Shown: positions 1-10,853, counted from the stretch's first letter. The stretch: 64,000 nucleotides of DNA from Phyto melanocephala (GCA_941918925.1 OW799234.1:78078543-78142542), one strand, 5' to 3'. The notes: generated by a model from the sequence alone, not told the origin. Numbers and translations: made by a program.

Positions 1-519
1 CGATATAATTACATCAAAATATTCGGTTAATCAACAAAAAGTACATCTACTTTAAACACCTATATAAATACTATTGCTGTAAAAGTATTGGAAACTGATT
101 ACTGTAAAGTAGTTACTCGGTACTTGCTGAACAAAGGTTGAAATCCTAATATACAACTCTGTTTTAAAATACAACCCTGTTTATGTACTGCCTGTAAGAA
201 AGGCCACAATATTAAACCAACCGCCATAAAAACAGTTACAGATAAAACCAAACAAATTTCTGGGGCCATATTCAAATGAAAATTTAATTTTTATTAGAAG
301 TTTTCTACAAATATTTAAACCTTTTAATTGTGCGTATTTTATAAAAAAAAACTTATAGACACTTGAGTATAAATAAGTTTATAGCATATAAAATATAATT
401 AAGCAGTATTGAGTAATGAAAATAATAGAATTTACTAATAATAATAATAATTAATAAGCCGTTATACGAGGACATAGGTTGGAAGTGCTAATAGTTCGTA
501 AATACATCTGAAATATTTT
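1..519. other. A+T-rich DNA without recognisable feature
   Basis: No ORF, RNA gene or repeat that I recognise. The stretch is A+T-rich and ends where a decayed DINE-like element begins. Confidence 0.6.
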
Positions 520-1049
520 TGATAGCTCATAAATCTTTGATAAAAAATCTTCTGTAAATGTACGAAATCAGCATAACTCTGAAGAAAAATCTTGTCTCAA
601 ATATTTTTATTTCTTTGATTTTCATCCGCCTGTCCAAATGTACGAAATCATCAGAACTCTGAAGAAAAATCTTGTCTAAAATTTTTTTTTCGTTGCTTTT
701 TATCCGCCTGTCCATCGAACAGAAAAAGCTAAGATGATAAAATTTTTCAAGAACAATCCGTGTTTAATCCGTGAAACAAAAAGGGAGTTATAGCTTGTAA
801 TGCAAGAGTAAGTCAGAAAAAAATATCTTACTAACATTAAATAAAATGCGATTGCATTTGAACGTAGAGAGGTGCAATTTCACAGGCGTTTTCCTACAAA
901 AAATAAATATGTTTCCTTTAAAAGTTTACAAATCCGTACATTGCGAAAGGTGTATAGATCAAAATTTACGAAAATTTATCACGCACAGAGTCTTTTTTAG
1001 TCTATGTGAAATTTAAAATATCACAAAACCGATAGATAAACTTTGCATA

Positions 1050-1551
1050 TATGTGACAGCGCATAGAGAAAGGGACCTAAGGGTAAAAAAAAACAATTTT
1101 CACTTTTTTTTTTGATGTGGACAACATCTGAGCATCGAATGAGACCGATCCCATCCCCCAAAAGTGTTCCCTTCAAGAGATATGCGCGTTTTATAAAAGT
1201 GAAGTCGATAATTCTAAGCATAAATTGAAAGGGACCTAACGGTAAAATTTATTTATTTTCATTTTTTCCCCTACTAAATTAACAAACTAACTTGATTTTA
1301 CGAAACTACAAAAAATTTATTTTTTTTCCAAAAAAAATAGAAAAATCATTTAATTTTTAAAATGGCTCTCCTCAACAAAATCTGGGGGCAAATTACGGCA
1401 TTCGAACGTGATCGAAATTTGAAAATTCTTATTAGAATCTCTATACCTAAAGCACAGCAAACTCGATCGTTCGAGTAAAATTTCGATCGTGATCGAATGC
1501 CGTAATTTGGCCCTTGTTTTTACCCATAGGTCCTCTATGCGCTGTCACATA
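1050..1551. mobile_element. Terminal-inverted-repeat element nested in the DINE relic
   Basis: The left end reads TATGTGACAGCGCATAGAG and the right end is its reverse complement, followed on each inner side by a block with the core GGACCTA and a T/A-rich run. The imperfect inverted repeat is about 45 bp long. TA dinucleotides flank both ends, consistent with a TA target duplication. The host text resumes in register with the related copy at 26.7 kb. There is no coding capacity, so this is a non-autonomous element of the Tc1/mariner size class (inference). It contains a second small inverted-repeat element. Confidence 0.55.
1389..1513. mobile_element. Small MITE with 30-bp inverted repeats
   Basis: CAAATTACGGCATTCGA at the left is mirrored by TCGAATGCCGTAATTTG at the right, with the match extending inward through GATCGAAATTT. 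The unit is about 125 bp with an A+T-rich core. A diverged relative of the left arm and core lies at 4130-4235, so this is a family and not a chance palindrome. Confidence 0.55.
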
Positions 1552-1790
1552 TAGGTTTATGATTAATATTGTTGTTTCAATGGAAAACGAAGATTACCCA
1601 CCCACTTTAACGCCCACCTCCCTATATGGATTTTTCTTAAATTCAAATTATTTCTCTATGGACAAAGATTTTGGCAGAATAAGGGACTGAATTTTAAAAA
1701 TAAAAAACAACTATAAACCACTAAAAATAGATTGAAATATGTATAACCATTGTGAATAACATACATATCTTTGAATAACATGCCTGTATT

Positions 1791-3254
1791 TACCCCTATC
1801 GCTATAAAAATCATTATCCCATATAACTAATTACCATAATTTAGTCACTAAATATTTATGATTACAACTTTTCTTTTGTTATCAAAAGTTTCGTCACATT
1901 AATAGATATGAACTGTTTTTTATGCTACATAAACAATTTGTCACAGGATATTAAGGACACGCGTTTGCATAAAAAACTGTGTATCAAAAAGAAATAAACG
2001 ACGAATTATTTATTGGCAGTTTTAGCATCAATAGACTATAATAATATTTCCACTCTTTACTGTTCGAAATACTGAACACTTTTTAGGCAAACAAATTATG
2101 GTACAAACGATTTATTTCGAACAATGAAACAACAATAACATACATATACGCACTAACTATAAAGTAAAATAAAATGTAATGAATGCAAAAATAGTTTGAG
2201 GAAATGTGATTCATTTCGTTAAACTCAAAGTATCTTTATTTTAAATTTCCGTTAATCATAAATACTTCTCGCACATACACACATGCATACATTGACAACG
2301 ACTTTTTTTTCCTTTTCTTTTAATATTTAAACTACATATTTAGTTTAGTCTCATACAAACCTAAATACATTTGATTCAATTCATTGTCAAATTATGGATA
2401 ATTTCTTTTAATGGTTTTTACTACTGCTGATGGAAAAAAAACAGCAAACTGGCAAATTTTTGTTTGTAAATTTTTATTGTAGTTAAACTCCCTCATGTTT
2501 ATTTTATTGTCTGTTATTTGATCCTTTTTTCTTCTGCTAATAAGTGTGTGTGTGTGTGTGTGTAGCAAACATGTTTATTTTTTATGGTCCTTAATAAAAT
2601 ATTGTTTATTCGACAACAAAAACAGCAAACATGAAAGCACGTCGTATTGGTTTTTTTCTGGGGTTAAAGTTAGCAAAAAAACAGGAGATAAATGAAATCA
2701 TTTTAAGCTCTGAGATTTTGTTTATATGAAAGTATTAAGTATTTTTTACGGGGTCACATGTATTTGTTATTGTCCTGATATAATACGATTTTAGACGTTT
2801 TATCAAATTTTTTCTTCTTAATGTGTAGATTTGCCTGAGAACGTGTGCTTTTTGTGTAACTGTATAGGATTATCTTTTCCATGTCGAAAAAAGGTGAAGG
2901 TTAAATCAATATTTTTACGTTACTAACGAGTGTCTCTGTCCATATATGGTTGTATTTAACAGCAGCTTGGCTTTACATTAAAGGATTTGTGGAGAGATTT
3001 TCGCCAAAAAGTTTTATTTTTCATTATTTCCTTACATACAAATATATATATTTATGATAAGAGCACCAAGGCTACAATTTGCATATTGAGATTGCTCAAA
3101 ACCGAAGTAGTTAAGTTTTCTAAGGATCTTTTACGTCCTTCTGTCTTTATGTAGCTTTTGCATAAGACATTGTTCTTTATTATTTTTTTTTTTAGTTTTT
3201 CCTTAATTCAATTTTAATAAAATTATTCTCAAAATAATTACGTGATTAGTAATA
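1791..3254. other. A+T-rich DNA with a (GT)n microsatellite
   Basis: No coding signal on either strand. A pure GT dinucleotide run lies at 2544-2563. Nothing else stands out. Confidence 0.55.
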
Positions 3255-4029
3255 AATAAAGTATACATTTTCTGAAAGCTTATGAGTAGGCAAGTCGATT
3301 GAAATAATGTCCGTCTGTCCGTGTGTATGTTAAAATAATTTTTCAAATATCTGAATTATTTGAATATATATTTTAAAATTAGAAAAATCGATAAGGTATT
3401 AGGAAAAAACCAATACCACCTTGTTTTTCACAACACATCCATACAAACGTGGTACACTGGTTACAGCGAACCTGATTTCGAATCCCGGCTGAGGCAAAAA
3501 AAAAATTCTCTTATTTTTTAATTATTGATACATATGTACATGTATAAACTTATTTTACAATTTTACTATAGGATATTTTCAAATGGATAAAATCATTATA
3601 CAGGCTAATTAAACTTATTTATGTGTCTCATTTTAGTAATAAGGAAGTTGTGTAAAAATTTTACCCCCATAATATTGGTATCAAATAAAACGGCTTGACC
3701 AGTAGAACACAGTGAATTATGAAAAAGTTTAAGTCTTCTAGATGGCGTCCTAAGCAAAATGGCGGCTAATTTTTTTTCTCAACCCCATCAATATGGGTAT
3801 CAAATAAAAGTGATTGACTAGTAGAATACAGTTAACTATGTACAAATTCAAAACCAAATATGACGTCGGAAATAATGAAATGTAATAAATAAAATTACAA
3901 TATAATATAATTATAAACGTTTAACATTTAATCTGAAATCTATGATATGTTACGATCATTTTAACTATATACAAGATGGTGCAGGGTATTATCAGATTCG
4001 ACACGGCCGAATATAGCATTCTTATTTGT
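3255..4029 (+). mobile_element. DINE-1/mini-me-like element, 5'-truncated (copy A)
   Basis: The element opens with the conserved 'aaagtatacattttctgaaagctt' region, continues with a GTCY-type run (gtccgtctgtccgtgtg) at 3310-3326, then the tRNA-like block near 3450-3495 (tggttacagcg, then tttcgaatcccggc). The 3' end has the hairpin TTCGACACGGCCGAA followed 14 bp later by cttattTGT. A proto-microsatellite of TA type plus a GTCY run, and a 3' hairpin close to the end, are the published hallmarks of mini-me/DINE-1 elements, which are Helentron derivatives. The assignment rests on architecture, not on an alignment. Confidence 0.6.
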
Positions 4030-4126
4030 TTGTGGATTGGAAATGTTTTTAAATTATATAAATTAAACTTTTTAATAAAGCATTATATGATAAGACATTC
4101 ACTATTTTTAAGGTTAACGCTGACCA

Positions 4127-4235
4127 GGGGTCAAATTACGGCATTTAAAATTTTAAACGAAGTATAAATAGATTTGTAATAGAAATTTTGACCGATAATA
4201 AATGCCTAAATGGCAGCAAACCATATTCTTAATTT
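4127..4235 (+). repeat. Fragment of the small MITE family seen at 1389
   Basis: It starts with GGGTCAAATTACGGCATTT and keeps the core order seen in the first copy (taga...aaatgcc...gcagcaaac). The right arm is not recognisable, so this copy is degenerate or truncated. Confidence 0.4.
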
Positions 4236-4749
4236 AAAGGGATCGCAGAATATACTTAATCCCAAGAGATACACGCCACAGCCACGAAAAGATAGTTAAC
4301 ATAAGGAACGGACACATGGCACACTTAGTTCGGACCTGATCACATAAATGATCAACGAGAGGGAGGTGAACTGACAGCTGCTTCTTATTTTAAATAGGTG
4401 TTTCTTTAATAACTTTCTGTTCGATGATTATACTGTACCTCGAAGTGACCATCTCAAACACACTTTACCCTATTTATAATATTTGATTCAGAAAAACTTT
4501 TCGAAATATTATATATTTTTATAAAACTGAAATTAAATCCCAAAAATATCTCTATCGAAATAAATGTTAAATATATATTCTTATTTTTTATTTTTAATCA
4601 TCGAACATTAATTTTCACTTCATTGACATTTTTGTTAAACTTATAATTTTTTGTAAATTTCTATAAATTCTTATTTTAAAAAAATCAATAACTCTAAAAT
4701 AAATAAAAACTAAAATTTTGTGGATAATTTATGCAAATAAATAAAACCA

Positions 4750-4850
4750 TTAAGAGTGCCGTGTCGAATCTGGTTATACCCTGCACCATCATCATCAGAG
4801 TGATCGTAACATATTCTAGATTTCAGATTTAATGTTAAACAATTCTAATA
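4750..4850 (-). repeat. 3' end of a DINE-like element, inverted (copy B)
   Basis: The reverse complement of this segment matches 3918-4029 for about 100 bp: the gtttaacatttaatctg block, gttacgatca, ggtgcagggtat and the agattcgacacgg end. The downstream half of the hairpin is deleted. With copy A it forms a pair of inverted arms around 720 bp of other DNA. Confidence 0.55.
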
Positions 4851-5402
4851 CATTTACAACTCTTTTTCATTTGTACTTTGAACGAATTTTTTTTAATCGA
4901 AAATTTTTTTATGAATTTAAAAACTATTTTTTTCGTTTAATATCTAAAAATTTTTTGAAGAAATTGTCAATAAAACTTGATTTAAAAAACGGTTCAATTG
5001 TTTTATCATATGCCGATTTTCTTTTTGCTGAGAATTTTTGTCATACTCTATTTATAGGAATTTTTTGGGATAACTGTTTTTATGGAGGATTTTTTTTTAG
5101 ACTTTTATTGAATATCCTTAATAAAAAAAATTCAATAAAACCCCTTTATTAGAAACATTTTATAACAAGTATTTGCATAATTTCATCCATGCGAATTTAT
5201 TTATTTAGTTTTGCAAAATAAGAAACACAAATAGCCTGAGTAAAAAAACCGTAAATGTATGTATGAATGTAGATAACCATAAATCAATTTTTTAAATAAA
5301 CAAACAACAACGTCAACAACAAGCAGCAAAACTAACATCATATACAAAATTTACACATTCAAATAAATATGCCGTAACCCATAATTTTCGCTTAATAGAC
5401 TT

Positions 5403-5501
5403 TTAAGTGGCCATCAAATCAACAGCGTCATCATCGTTCTCATCCACATCAACATCATCATCATCATCGTCCATATCAGCTACATCATTCGCTTTTAGAT
5501 C
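5403..5501 (-). CDS. Orphan acidic terminal-exon candidate, gene unknown
   Basis: On the minus strand a long pyrimidine run ending in CATTAG (a strong splice acceptor) is followed directly by an open frame of 32 codons and a TAA at 5405-5403. The frame upstream is closed by the TAG of the acceptor itself, so the ORF begins exactly where an exon would. The peptide begins DLKANDVADM, continues with a Asp-rich tract containing five Asp codons in a row, and ends AVDLMAT. The imperfect GAT repeat varies mainly between Asp, Val, Glu and Asn codons, as expected of a coding acidic tail. I do not recognise the protein. Upstream exons on the minus strand were not found. A simple (ATC)n repeat that happens to follow an AG is the main alternative. 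Confidence 0.35.
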   Translation of the reverse strand, partial: DLKANDVADMDDDDDDVDVDENDDDAVDLMAT

Positions 5502-5519
5502 CTAATGAAAAAAAAGAAA

Positions 5520-6096
5520 CAATAATAACAATACAATCTGTATTAAGTTTTTTAGCTCTTGCTACAACTTTTTCATAAGTGTGTGTGTGTGGTGTATTAT
5601 GCTTTCTTCACACATCAATTTAACAACCACCCCTTTTAAGGAACCTTTTTTTTTTGGTAATTTTAATAGTCCTTAAAATCAACCCTGTAAAAGTGTGTGA
5701 TTTTTTTGCTCAGCTATTGTGAGAGGAAAACTTTACATTTAAGTACTTTGGCTTTATGATTTTTTTTTCTTAGTTGAAGAAATAATGACAGCAGCATATC
5801 AGTTTTTTGGGTTAAATGTGTAACTTTGAATGATTTTGTTTGTTGTTGTAATTCATAGTGTTCGAAAAAAGTTTTCGTTTTTATTAATACGCAAGAGAGT
5901 TTCCATTAATAGTGAACTATATGATGTGGTAGATTTCTTGCAAGATATAGAATAATACAAGCAGAGTTTTAATATGTAAAGGAAGCCTTCCACAATGTGA
6001 CGTAATTTTAACGGTTCTTATGGAGCCAAGAGTCAGGCAACTCTTCGTCTCGATGTTCGAGAGTAGGGTTATAAATTCTGACTTAACAGACTTCTA
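5520..6096. other. A+T-rich DNA without recognisable feature
   Basis: Only a short GT run near 5580 and homopolymer tracts. No gene or repeat that I recognise. Confidence 0.5.
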
Positions 6097-7236
6097 AAGG
6101 GTCCGCCAAATAACTTTTTTTTAATGCTATAAAAAAAACTACTGAATATTTTCTCAAAATTCCTTTTTTTATTTGAAAATTCAATCCTTCTGGTTAATAA
6201 TGAAAAATAATTTAATTCAAATGGCTGGCACGGCTGTCCATGCAGTAGCCTACACGATCGGTCCAATTTTTAAGCACATTATCGATTTTGTACAGCTGTA
6301 TTTCACCAATGGCTTTACGAATATTATCCTTTAAAGCGTCAATTGTCTCTGGCTTGTTGGCGTAATACTTATCTTTGGCGGCACCCCACAAAAAATAGTC
6401 CAACAGTGTTAAGAGGTGGCCAAACGACATCAGCTCTGCGGCTGATAATGCGATCTTCAAAAACAGGGCGCAAAACATCGAGCGTAGCTTCATTTGTGTG
6501 GCACGTAGCGCCGTCCTGTTGAAACCAAATGTTGCCAATATTCTCCTCTTAAATTTTTGTGAACGAAAATTCGTTCAACATGGCCCGATAATGATCGCCA
6601 TTGACTACGACCACTCCTTGCTCATTTTTGAAGAAAAATGGCCCAATTATGCCTCTGGACCAAAATCCGCACCAAACGGTGACTCGTTTTGGGTGTATCG
6701 ACTTTTAAATGTAGGCGTGCGGGTTTTCTGTTCCCCAAATGCGACAGTTTTGCTTGTTTACATACCCGCCATGATCAAAATGAGCTTCATCTGAAAAGAT
6801 GATGTCGTTGGCTAAATCGGCATTTTCTGTAAGTCGATCGCAGGCCCACTTATCGAAGCGAAAACGCATTGGATGATCAGTTGGCTTCAACTCCTGAACC
6901 AATTGGACTTTGTATGGCGTCATACCACGGTCTTCATGCATGCGTTACAATGATGTCTCTGAAATGTTCAATTGTTGAGAACGACGGTGATCTGATGTTG
7001 ATAGCACTTCTGCCACAGCAGCAAAAATCTCGGGTGTACGCACTGTTTTTGGCTTTTCACGCTTTGGTATATCGATGACGATGCCAGTTTCTTTCACTTT
7101 TATTTACAAGAAAACAAATAAACGGAGCTGACGGTGCTTCTCTTCTCCCAAAATCTGAATATATATTAAAACTAATCGCTGTTTTTTTGCGAGATTGAAA
7201 AATTATACAGATGCACAGCCGGTATGAGGACCCTTA
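6097..7236 (-). pseudogene. Tc1/mariner-type transposase pseudogene (DD41D-like), element 1
   Basis: Minus-strand frames carry consecutive transposase blocks: TPYKVQLVQELKPTD, then IIFSDEAHFDHGG with the first catalytic Asp, KRVTVWCGFWSRGIIGPFFF, WFQQDGATCHT with the second Asp, and a C-terminal block LDYFLWGAAKDKYYANKP. About 14 nt that would encode the SCDL segment just before the third catalytic Asp are missing, which shifts the frame at roughly 6405. Another frameshift separates the two main ORFs, and the N-terminal DNA-binding region (about 6940-7090) is not readable in one frame. The ends carry AAGGGTCC / GGACCCTT as short inverted repeats, next to TA. The element is inactive. Confidence 0.8.
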
Positions 7237-7239
7237 ATG

Positions 7240-7991
7240 TTATAGATTTCTCTTTTCTTTAATTCCAATGCGTACGAAGATTTATGTTAGTAACTGTATA
7301 CAACCCTTCAATATTAAAACTATTCAATTGTAACTTAAATATAATCACAAATAATGTGCTCGTAATAAATATTGTATGTGTATGTATGTCGATATATTTA
7401 TAAAAATGTTAATGCAAAAGAAATTTAAGTTTATGTAAAATATTTCAATACATATAAAAGTACTCCCATAAAATAAAATATTTTTCTTTATTGGAATGTA
7501 AGTATGAATTTATGCAATGTTAATTTTTAATAATTTTTTCAAAAATATTAACTCTAAATTGATTCAAATACTGTATAACTTTTATAGTTATGGTTTTTCC
7601 TTCGTTTTAAGATTTTGTAAATTAATTTTAAAACACTTTACAATAGAAAGACATTAGATCGTAATAAATGATTTAATTGAGTTGGATAAAGAAATTCTCA
7701 GCTGTTTTTTAATTGCAAAAGTAAATGTGAATTAAAAAAAATTGTAAAAGTAGAAGACACATGTCCAAACGCTACAAGAGAAAAAACCGAATCAAACAGG
7801 ATCGTCCGCTTTAAACCTTTTCATATAGCCAAGTCCGAGCAAGGTAAGTGTTGACATATTTTTGTTTTGAGAAATAGTCTCTCCTTAAATATTCTGTGTT
7901 AAATTCTCATCAATATAAATAGGTTCATAAATTTTAAAGCCAGCTTAACGTAAACATAAATTAGTTTTATTATCACGACAATATTTGGCAG
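7240..7991. other. A+T-rich DNA without recognisable feature
   Basis: No coding signal or repeat recognised. Confidence 0.5.
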
Positions 7992-8796
7992 TCTATATAT
8001 ATAAAAATCAATGTGTGTTTGTATGTTTGTTTGTGCTTTATAGACGGTTAAACGGCTGGACCGATTTCCTCGAAATTTTCACAGAATCTTTCTGTATGTC
8101 TGAAAGGAACTATAGGCTATACTTTGATTTGAAATTTTAAGTGGGCGGCGTGCCACGCCCTATTAAAGAATAAGTATTAAATATTATATATCAAGAAAGT
8201 TAATGCAGCTAGAGTCTTCAAATTAAGTACGGTAAACTTTGACATCCACACGAACATTTGGGTAAAAAATGGGCGGACTTTCAATAGTAGGCGTGGCCAC
8301 ATGAATTAAATACTAAATTTCGTTGGAAAACGATATCGATTAGAGTACTAAAATTTTGCAAGAGCAACTTTGACACCCAAATAAACATTTCTGGGAAAAA
8401 TGGGTACATTAGAAATAGTGGGCGTGACAGCTCTCATAGCAATTGAAAAGTAAAATTCGTATATTCGGGAAGCGATAACAGTTAGAGTACCCAAATTTTG
8501 CACGAGAATCTTTGACATCTATATGACTATTTTGATAAGAAATGGATGCTTTAGTAATAGTGGGCGTGGCACCTGTCATATGAATTAAGTACAAAAATTT
8601 GTATATCTGGGAAGCGATAATAGTTAGGGTACCCAAATTTTGCAAGAGACACTTTGACGTCTATATGATTATTTGAATAAGAAATGGTTGATTTAGTAAT
8701 AGTAGGCGTGGCACTTGTAAAATAAATATATTTTTGAACTATACAATTTTTATTTCATTACGATGGGGGTGGCGAAGCACACCGCGTATTAGCTAG
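7992..8796 (+). mobile_element. Non-autonomous Helitron with internal 140-bp repeats (copy 1)
   Basis: The 5' end reads TCTATATATATAAAAATC and the 3' end GCGTATTAGCTAG followed by T, with a GGTG...CACC stem just inside. The TC start and CTAG|T end with a nearby hairpin are Helitron hallmarks. The 5' flanking base is G, where A is usual. Inside, units of about 140 bp, each with a GGCGTGGC-type core (near 8290, 8420, 8562 and 8705) and a 'cccaaattttgcacgag' block, recur four times. A sister copy is at 39741-40467. The 78-codon minus-strand ORF is a by-product of the repeat units. Confidence 0.75.
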
Positions 8797-8914
8797 TAAC
8801 AATAATGATTTGCAACTATTACTTCAGCCGTAGGATAAAAAGGTTTATTGCTTCTATATTTTTTTTTCAATTAATGCATATTCATTTTTATACGCTCCAT
8901 ATATTTTGTACGAT

Positions 8915-9185
8915 GCTATGCAGATCTTAATTTTCGTTATAAGGTACACCAACGATTCGTATACTACCGGCCACAACAGTATTTTTTTGTTTAAATAATT
9001 GCCGATTTAGTTCTGTCACTTCTCTTCTCATAGCTTCAACTTCATTACTCTTTGATTTTAATTTTTTCGCACTTTCCGTTGCCGATTTCAAATTATTTTT
9101 TTATATTAACAATTCTGCCTTTAATAATAATAAGAGTAATTTATTCTCACTTTCTTTTGTTAAAAATTTAGAAGAAATCCCAGCT
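8915..9185 (-). pseudogene. LINE ORF1-like fragment
   Basis: Reading the minus strand gives a Lys/Glu-rich, coiled-coil-like segment (for example NEVEAMRREVTELNRQLF) followed by SIRIVGVPYNEN and a stop. A coiled coil followed by a 'xRIxGIPxxxxE' motif is typical of the first ORF of CR1/jockey-type and L1-type retrotransposons. Only this part is left, with no RT domain nearby. It ends in a stop after VPYNEN where such proteins normally continue. The family assignment is by motif only. Confidence 0.45.
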
Positions 9186-9374
9186 TTATTTTAAAAACGT
9201 TAAGCAAGTTTTTTACTAAATGCCAACGATAATAGTTTAAACATCAGTATTTTACTATAGGTAACCCAGAAGCAACTAAGCAGAGTTAATAATTGTTTAA
9301 TTGCAATGTATCATCTAAAATTATTATCTGCCATTTTTAAAACCTTTAACACAAAAGTGAAAAAGGGTTTATAC

Positions 9375-10501
9375 TAGGGTGATAAACTTGGTTTTAAAAT
9401 TGGTGGAAAACCCGGTTTTTTCCTCTTTAAGCTGGCGGTTTTTTCTAAATCTAAACCGAAAAAGCCGGGTTTTTTATTTTTTTAAGTTTGTTTGCATATA
9501 TCTTTGTAACCAATCGTACCATAGTATATTTAGTACGCGAAAAGGTTCCAAAAATCAGAAAATAAAAACTATTAAATATTCTTCCATAATAAGAAATTTA
9601 TTTGTTGTTTAAAAAATAAAGGTAAAATAAGAAAATTAATTGAGCTTAAATATATTTTTTATATGATATAAACCTAACATTAAAAGTTAAAGGTAATAAA
9701 AATATAAACTGAGCTGATCCATCACTTTTAGGTAGAAAGTGTAGTTACAATATAGAAAAGCCAATAATCTCTCCTTCCAGATCCTAATTTTAATTAATGG
9801 AATTGAGTGTCTGTTAAATTAAATTTATATTAAACCATCGAACGAAGTAGTTTATGCCTATATTTGTATGTCTGTCAGGGGTATTAGAAAAAATGTTTAA
9901 AATAAAATTTTAAAGATTTTCTCTCTAGCCTTCAAAATGTGTTTCAAATTACAGAAATCATTTTAAACAAAATACGTTAGTGCATATTAGTTTAAAAGAT
10001 CTATTTAACATATAAAAAATGTACAAAAGGACATACAAAAATTTAAATCGAACTAGACATAATTTTTATTATAATCTTTTTTTACAATATTTTTTAATTT
10101 TTTCTTTAAGGAATTATATTTTATATATTCGAACCGGTTAACCGGTTTTTTTTTTCAATTTTCAAAATATCAACCGGTTTTTTTTACAATCTTTATTATA
10201 ATCTTTATTTACAATATTTTTTAATTTTTTCTTTAAGGAATTATATTATATATATTCGAACCGGCTAACCGGTTTTTTCTCAATTTTCAAAATATCAACC
10301 GGTTTTTTTTTATAATCTTTATTATAATCTTTATTTGCAATATTTTTTAATTTTTTCTTTAGGGAATTATATTTTATATATTCGAACCGGCTAACCGGTT
10401 TTTTCTCAATTTTCAAAATATCAACCGGTTTTTTTTAAATTCCAAATTTCAAACTATTTGAAAACCGGTTTCTAAAAAAAGTCGAATAATCGATCACCCT
10501 A
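9375..10501. mobile_element. hAT-like MITE with perfect 8-bp target duplication
   Basis: The ends are TAGGGTGAT and ATCACCCTA, flanked on both sides by GTTTATAC (9367-9374 and 10502-10509). An 8-bp duplication and short inverted repeats of this form are the signature of the hAT superfamily. The 1,127-bp interior has no transposase. It contains three tandem units of about 125 bp rich in AACCGGTT. The 77-codon ORF at 9379-9612 has no recognisable domain and is probably fortuitous. Confidence 0.85.
10083..10440. repeat. Three tandem 125-bp units carrying AACCGGTT palindromes
   Basis: Each unit contains aatattttttaattttttc, gaattatatt, tatattcgaaccgg, aaccggtttttt and a second aaccggttttt after 'caaaatatc'. 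Perfect AACCGGTT occurs at 10132, 10140, 10171, 10267, 10297, 10393 and 10423, plus 10463 outside the units. The octamer is the consensus site of the Grainyhead/CP2 transcription factor family. It may equally be a transposase-binding repeat. Confidence 0.75.
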
Positions 10502-10853
10502 GTTTATACTCGTATAGGTTTGTCATTCCGTGTGAAATTTCTACAATTTTTATTTCCGACCCCATAAAGTATATATTATCTGAAAGCTTATGAATAGGGA
10601 GTTTTTTCACAATAACAACATACAACACATACGTACAAACGTGGTGGTATACTGGTCAGAGTGGACGTAATTTTGAATCCCAGCTAAGCAAAAAAAAAAG
10701 TTTTTTTTTTATATATTATTATATATTTATTGTTTTTTTATGTATGTTATGTATGTTTTTCATATTAATGAGATGAGGTATTGTTATTGCATGACTGCAC
10801 GTTGTGAAGGGTATATAAGATTCGGCACGGCCGAATATAGCACTCTTACTTGT

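Larger units (their letters stand above)
520..1790 (+). repeat. Decayed DINE-1/mini-me-like element with 80-bp duplication, interrupted
   Basis: The text from about 720 to 1020 and from 1552 to 1700 matches, block for block, the better preserved copy at 26132-28228. Shared blocks are the 'gcaagagtaagtc' block, the 'taaaatgcgattg' block, the 'acgcccacctccc' block and the 'agaataagggactg' block. The element is split by a separate insertion at 1050-1551. Between 555 and 713 a unit of about 80 bp that ends in 'atccgcctgtcc' occurs twice in tandem with about 90% identity by eye. The short ORFs here are by-products of the repeat. Confidence 0.55.
9338..10853 (+). mobile_element. DINE-1/mini-me-like element split by a hAT-like insertion (copy C)
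   Basis: The 5' part (9338-9374) is the stem region acaaaagtgaaaaagggt. The body resumes at 10502 with tcgtataggtttgtcattccgtg, the 'accccataaagtatatatt' block, the tRNA-like block (10635-10690), an A/T homopolymer tract, and the perfect hairpin TTCGGCACGGCCGAA at 10821-10835 followed by cactcttactTGT. The interruption is an element with its own 8-bp duplication, so this DINE copy is older than that insertion. Confidence 0.7.

Noticed and set aside
3300..3340. Possible CRISPR-like or satellite regularity of GTCC/GTCT runs (also at 26268)
   Set aside because: It is the short GTCY microsatellite internal to DINE/mini-me elements; no spacers.
4832..5152. A 106-codon Phe/Leu/Asn-rich plus ORF that could look like a membrane protein
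   Set aside because: Composition is that of T- and A-rich DNA; it begins inside a DINE fragment and has no recognisable motif.
8409..8645. A 78-codon minus ORF that has a near-identical 78-codon partner at 40081-40317
   Set aside because: Both are translations of the tandem units of the two Helitron copies; identity of length follows from the repeat, and the frame has no protein features.
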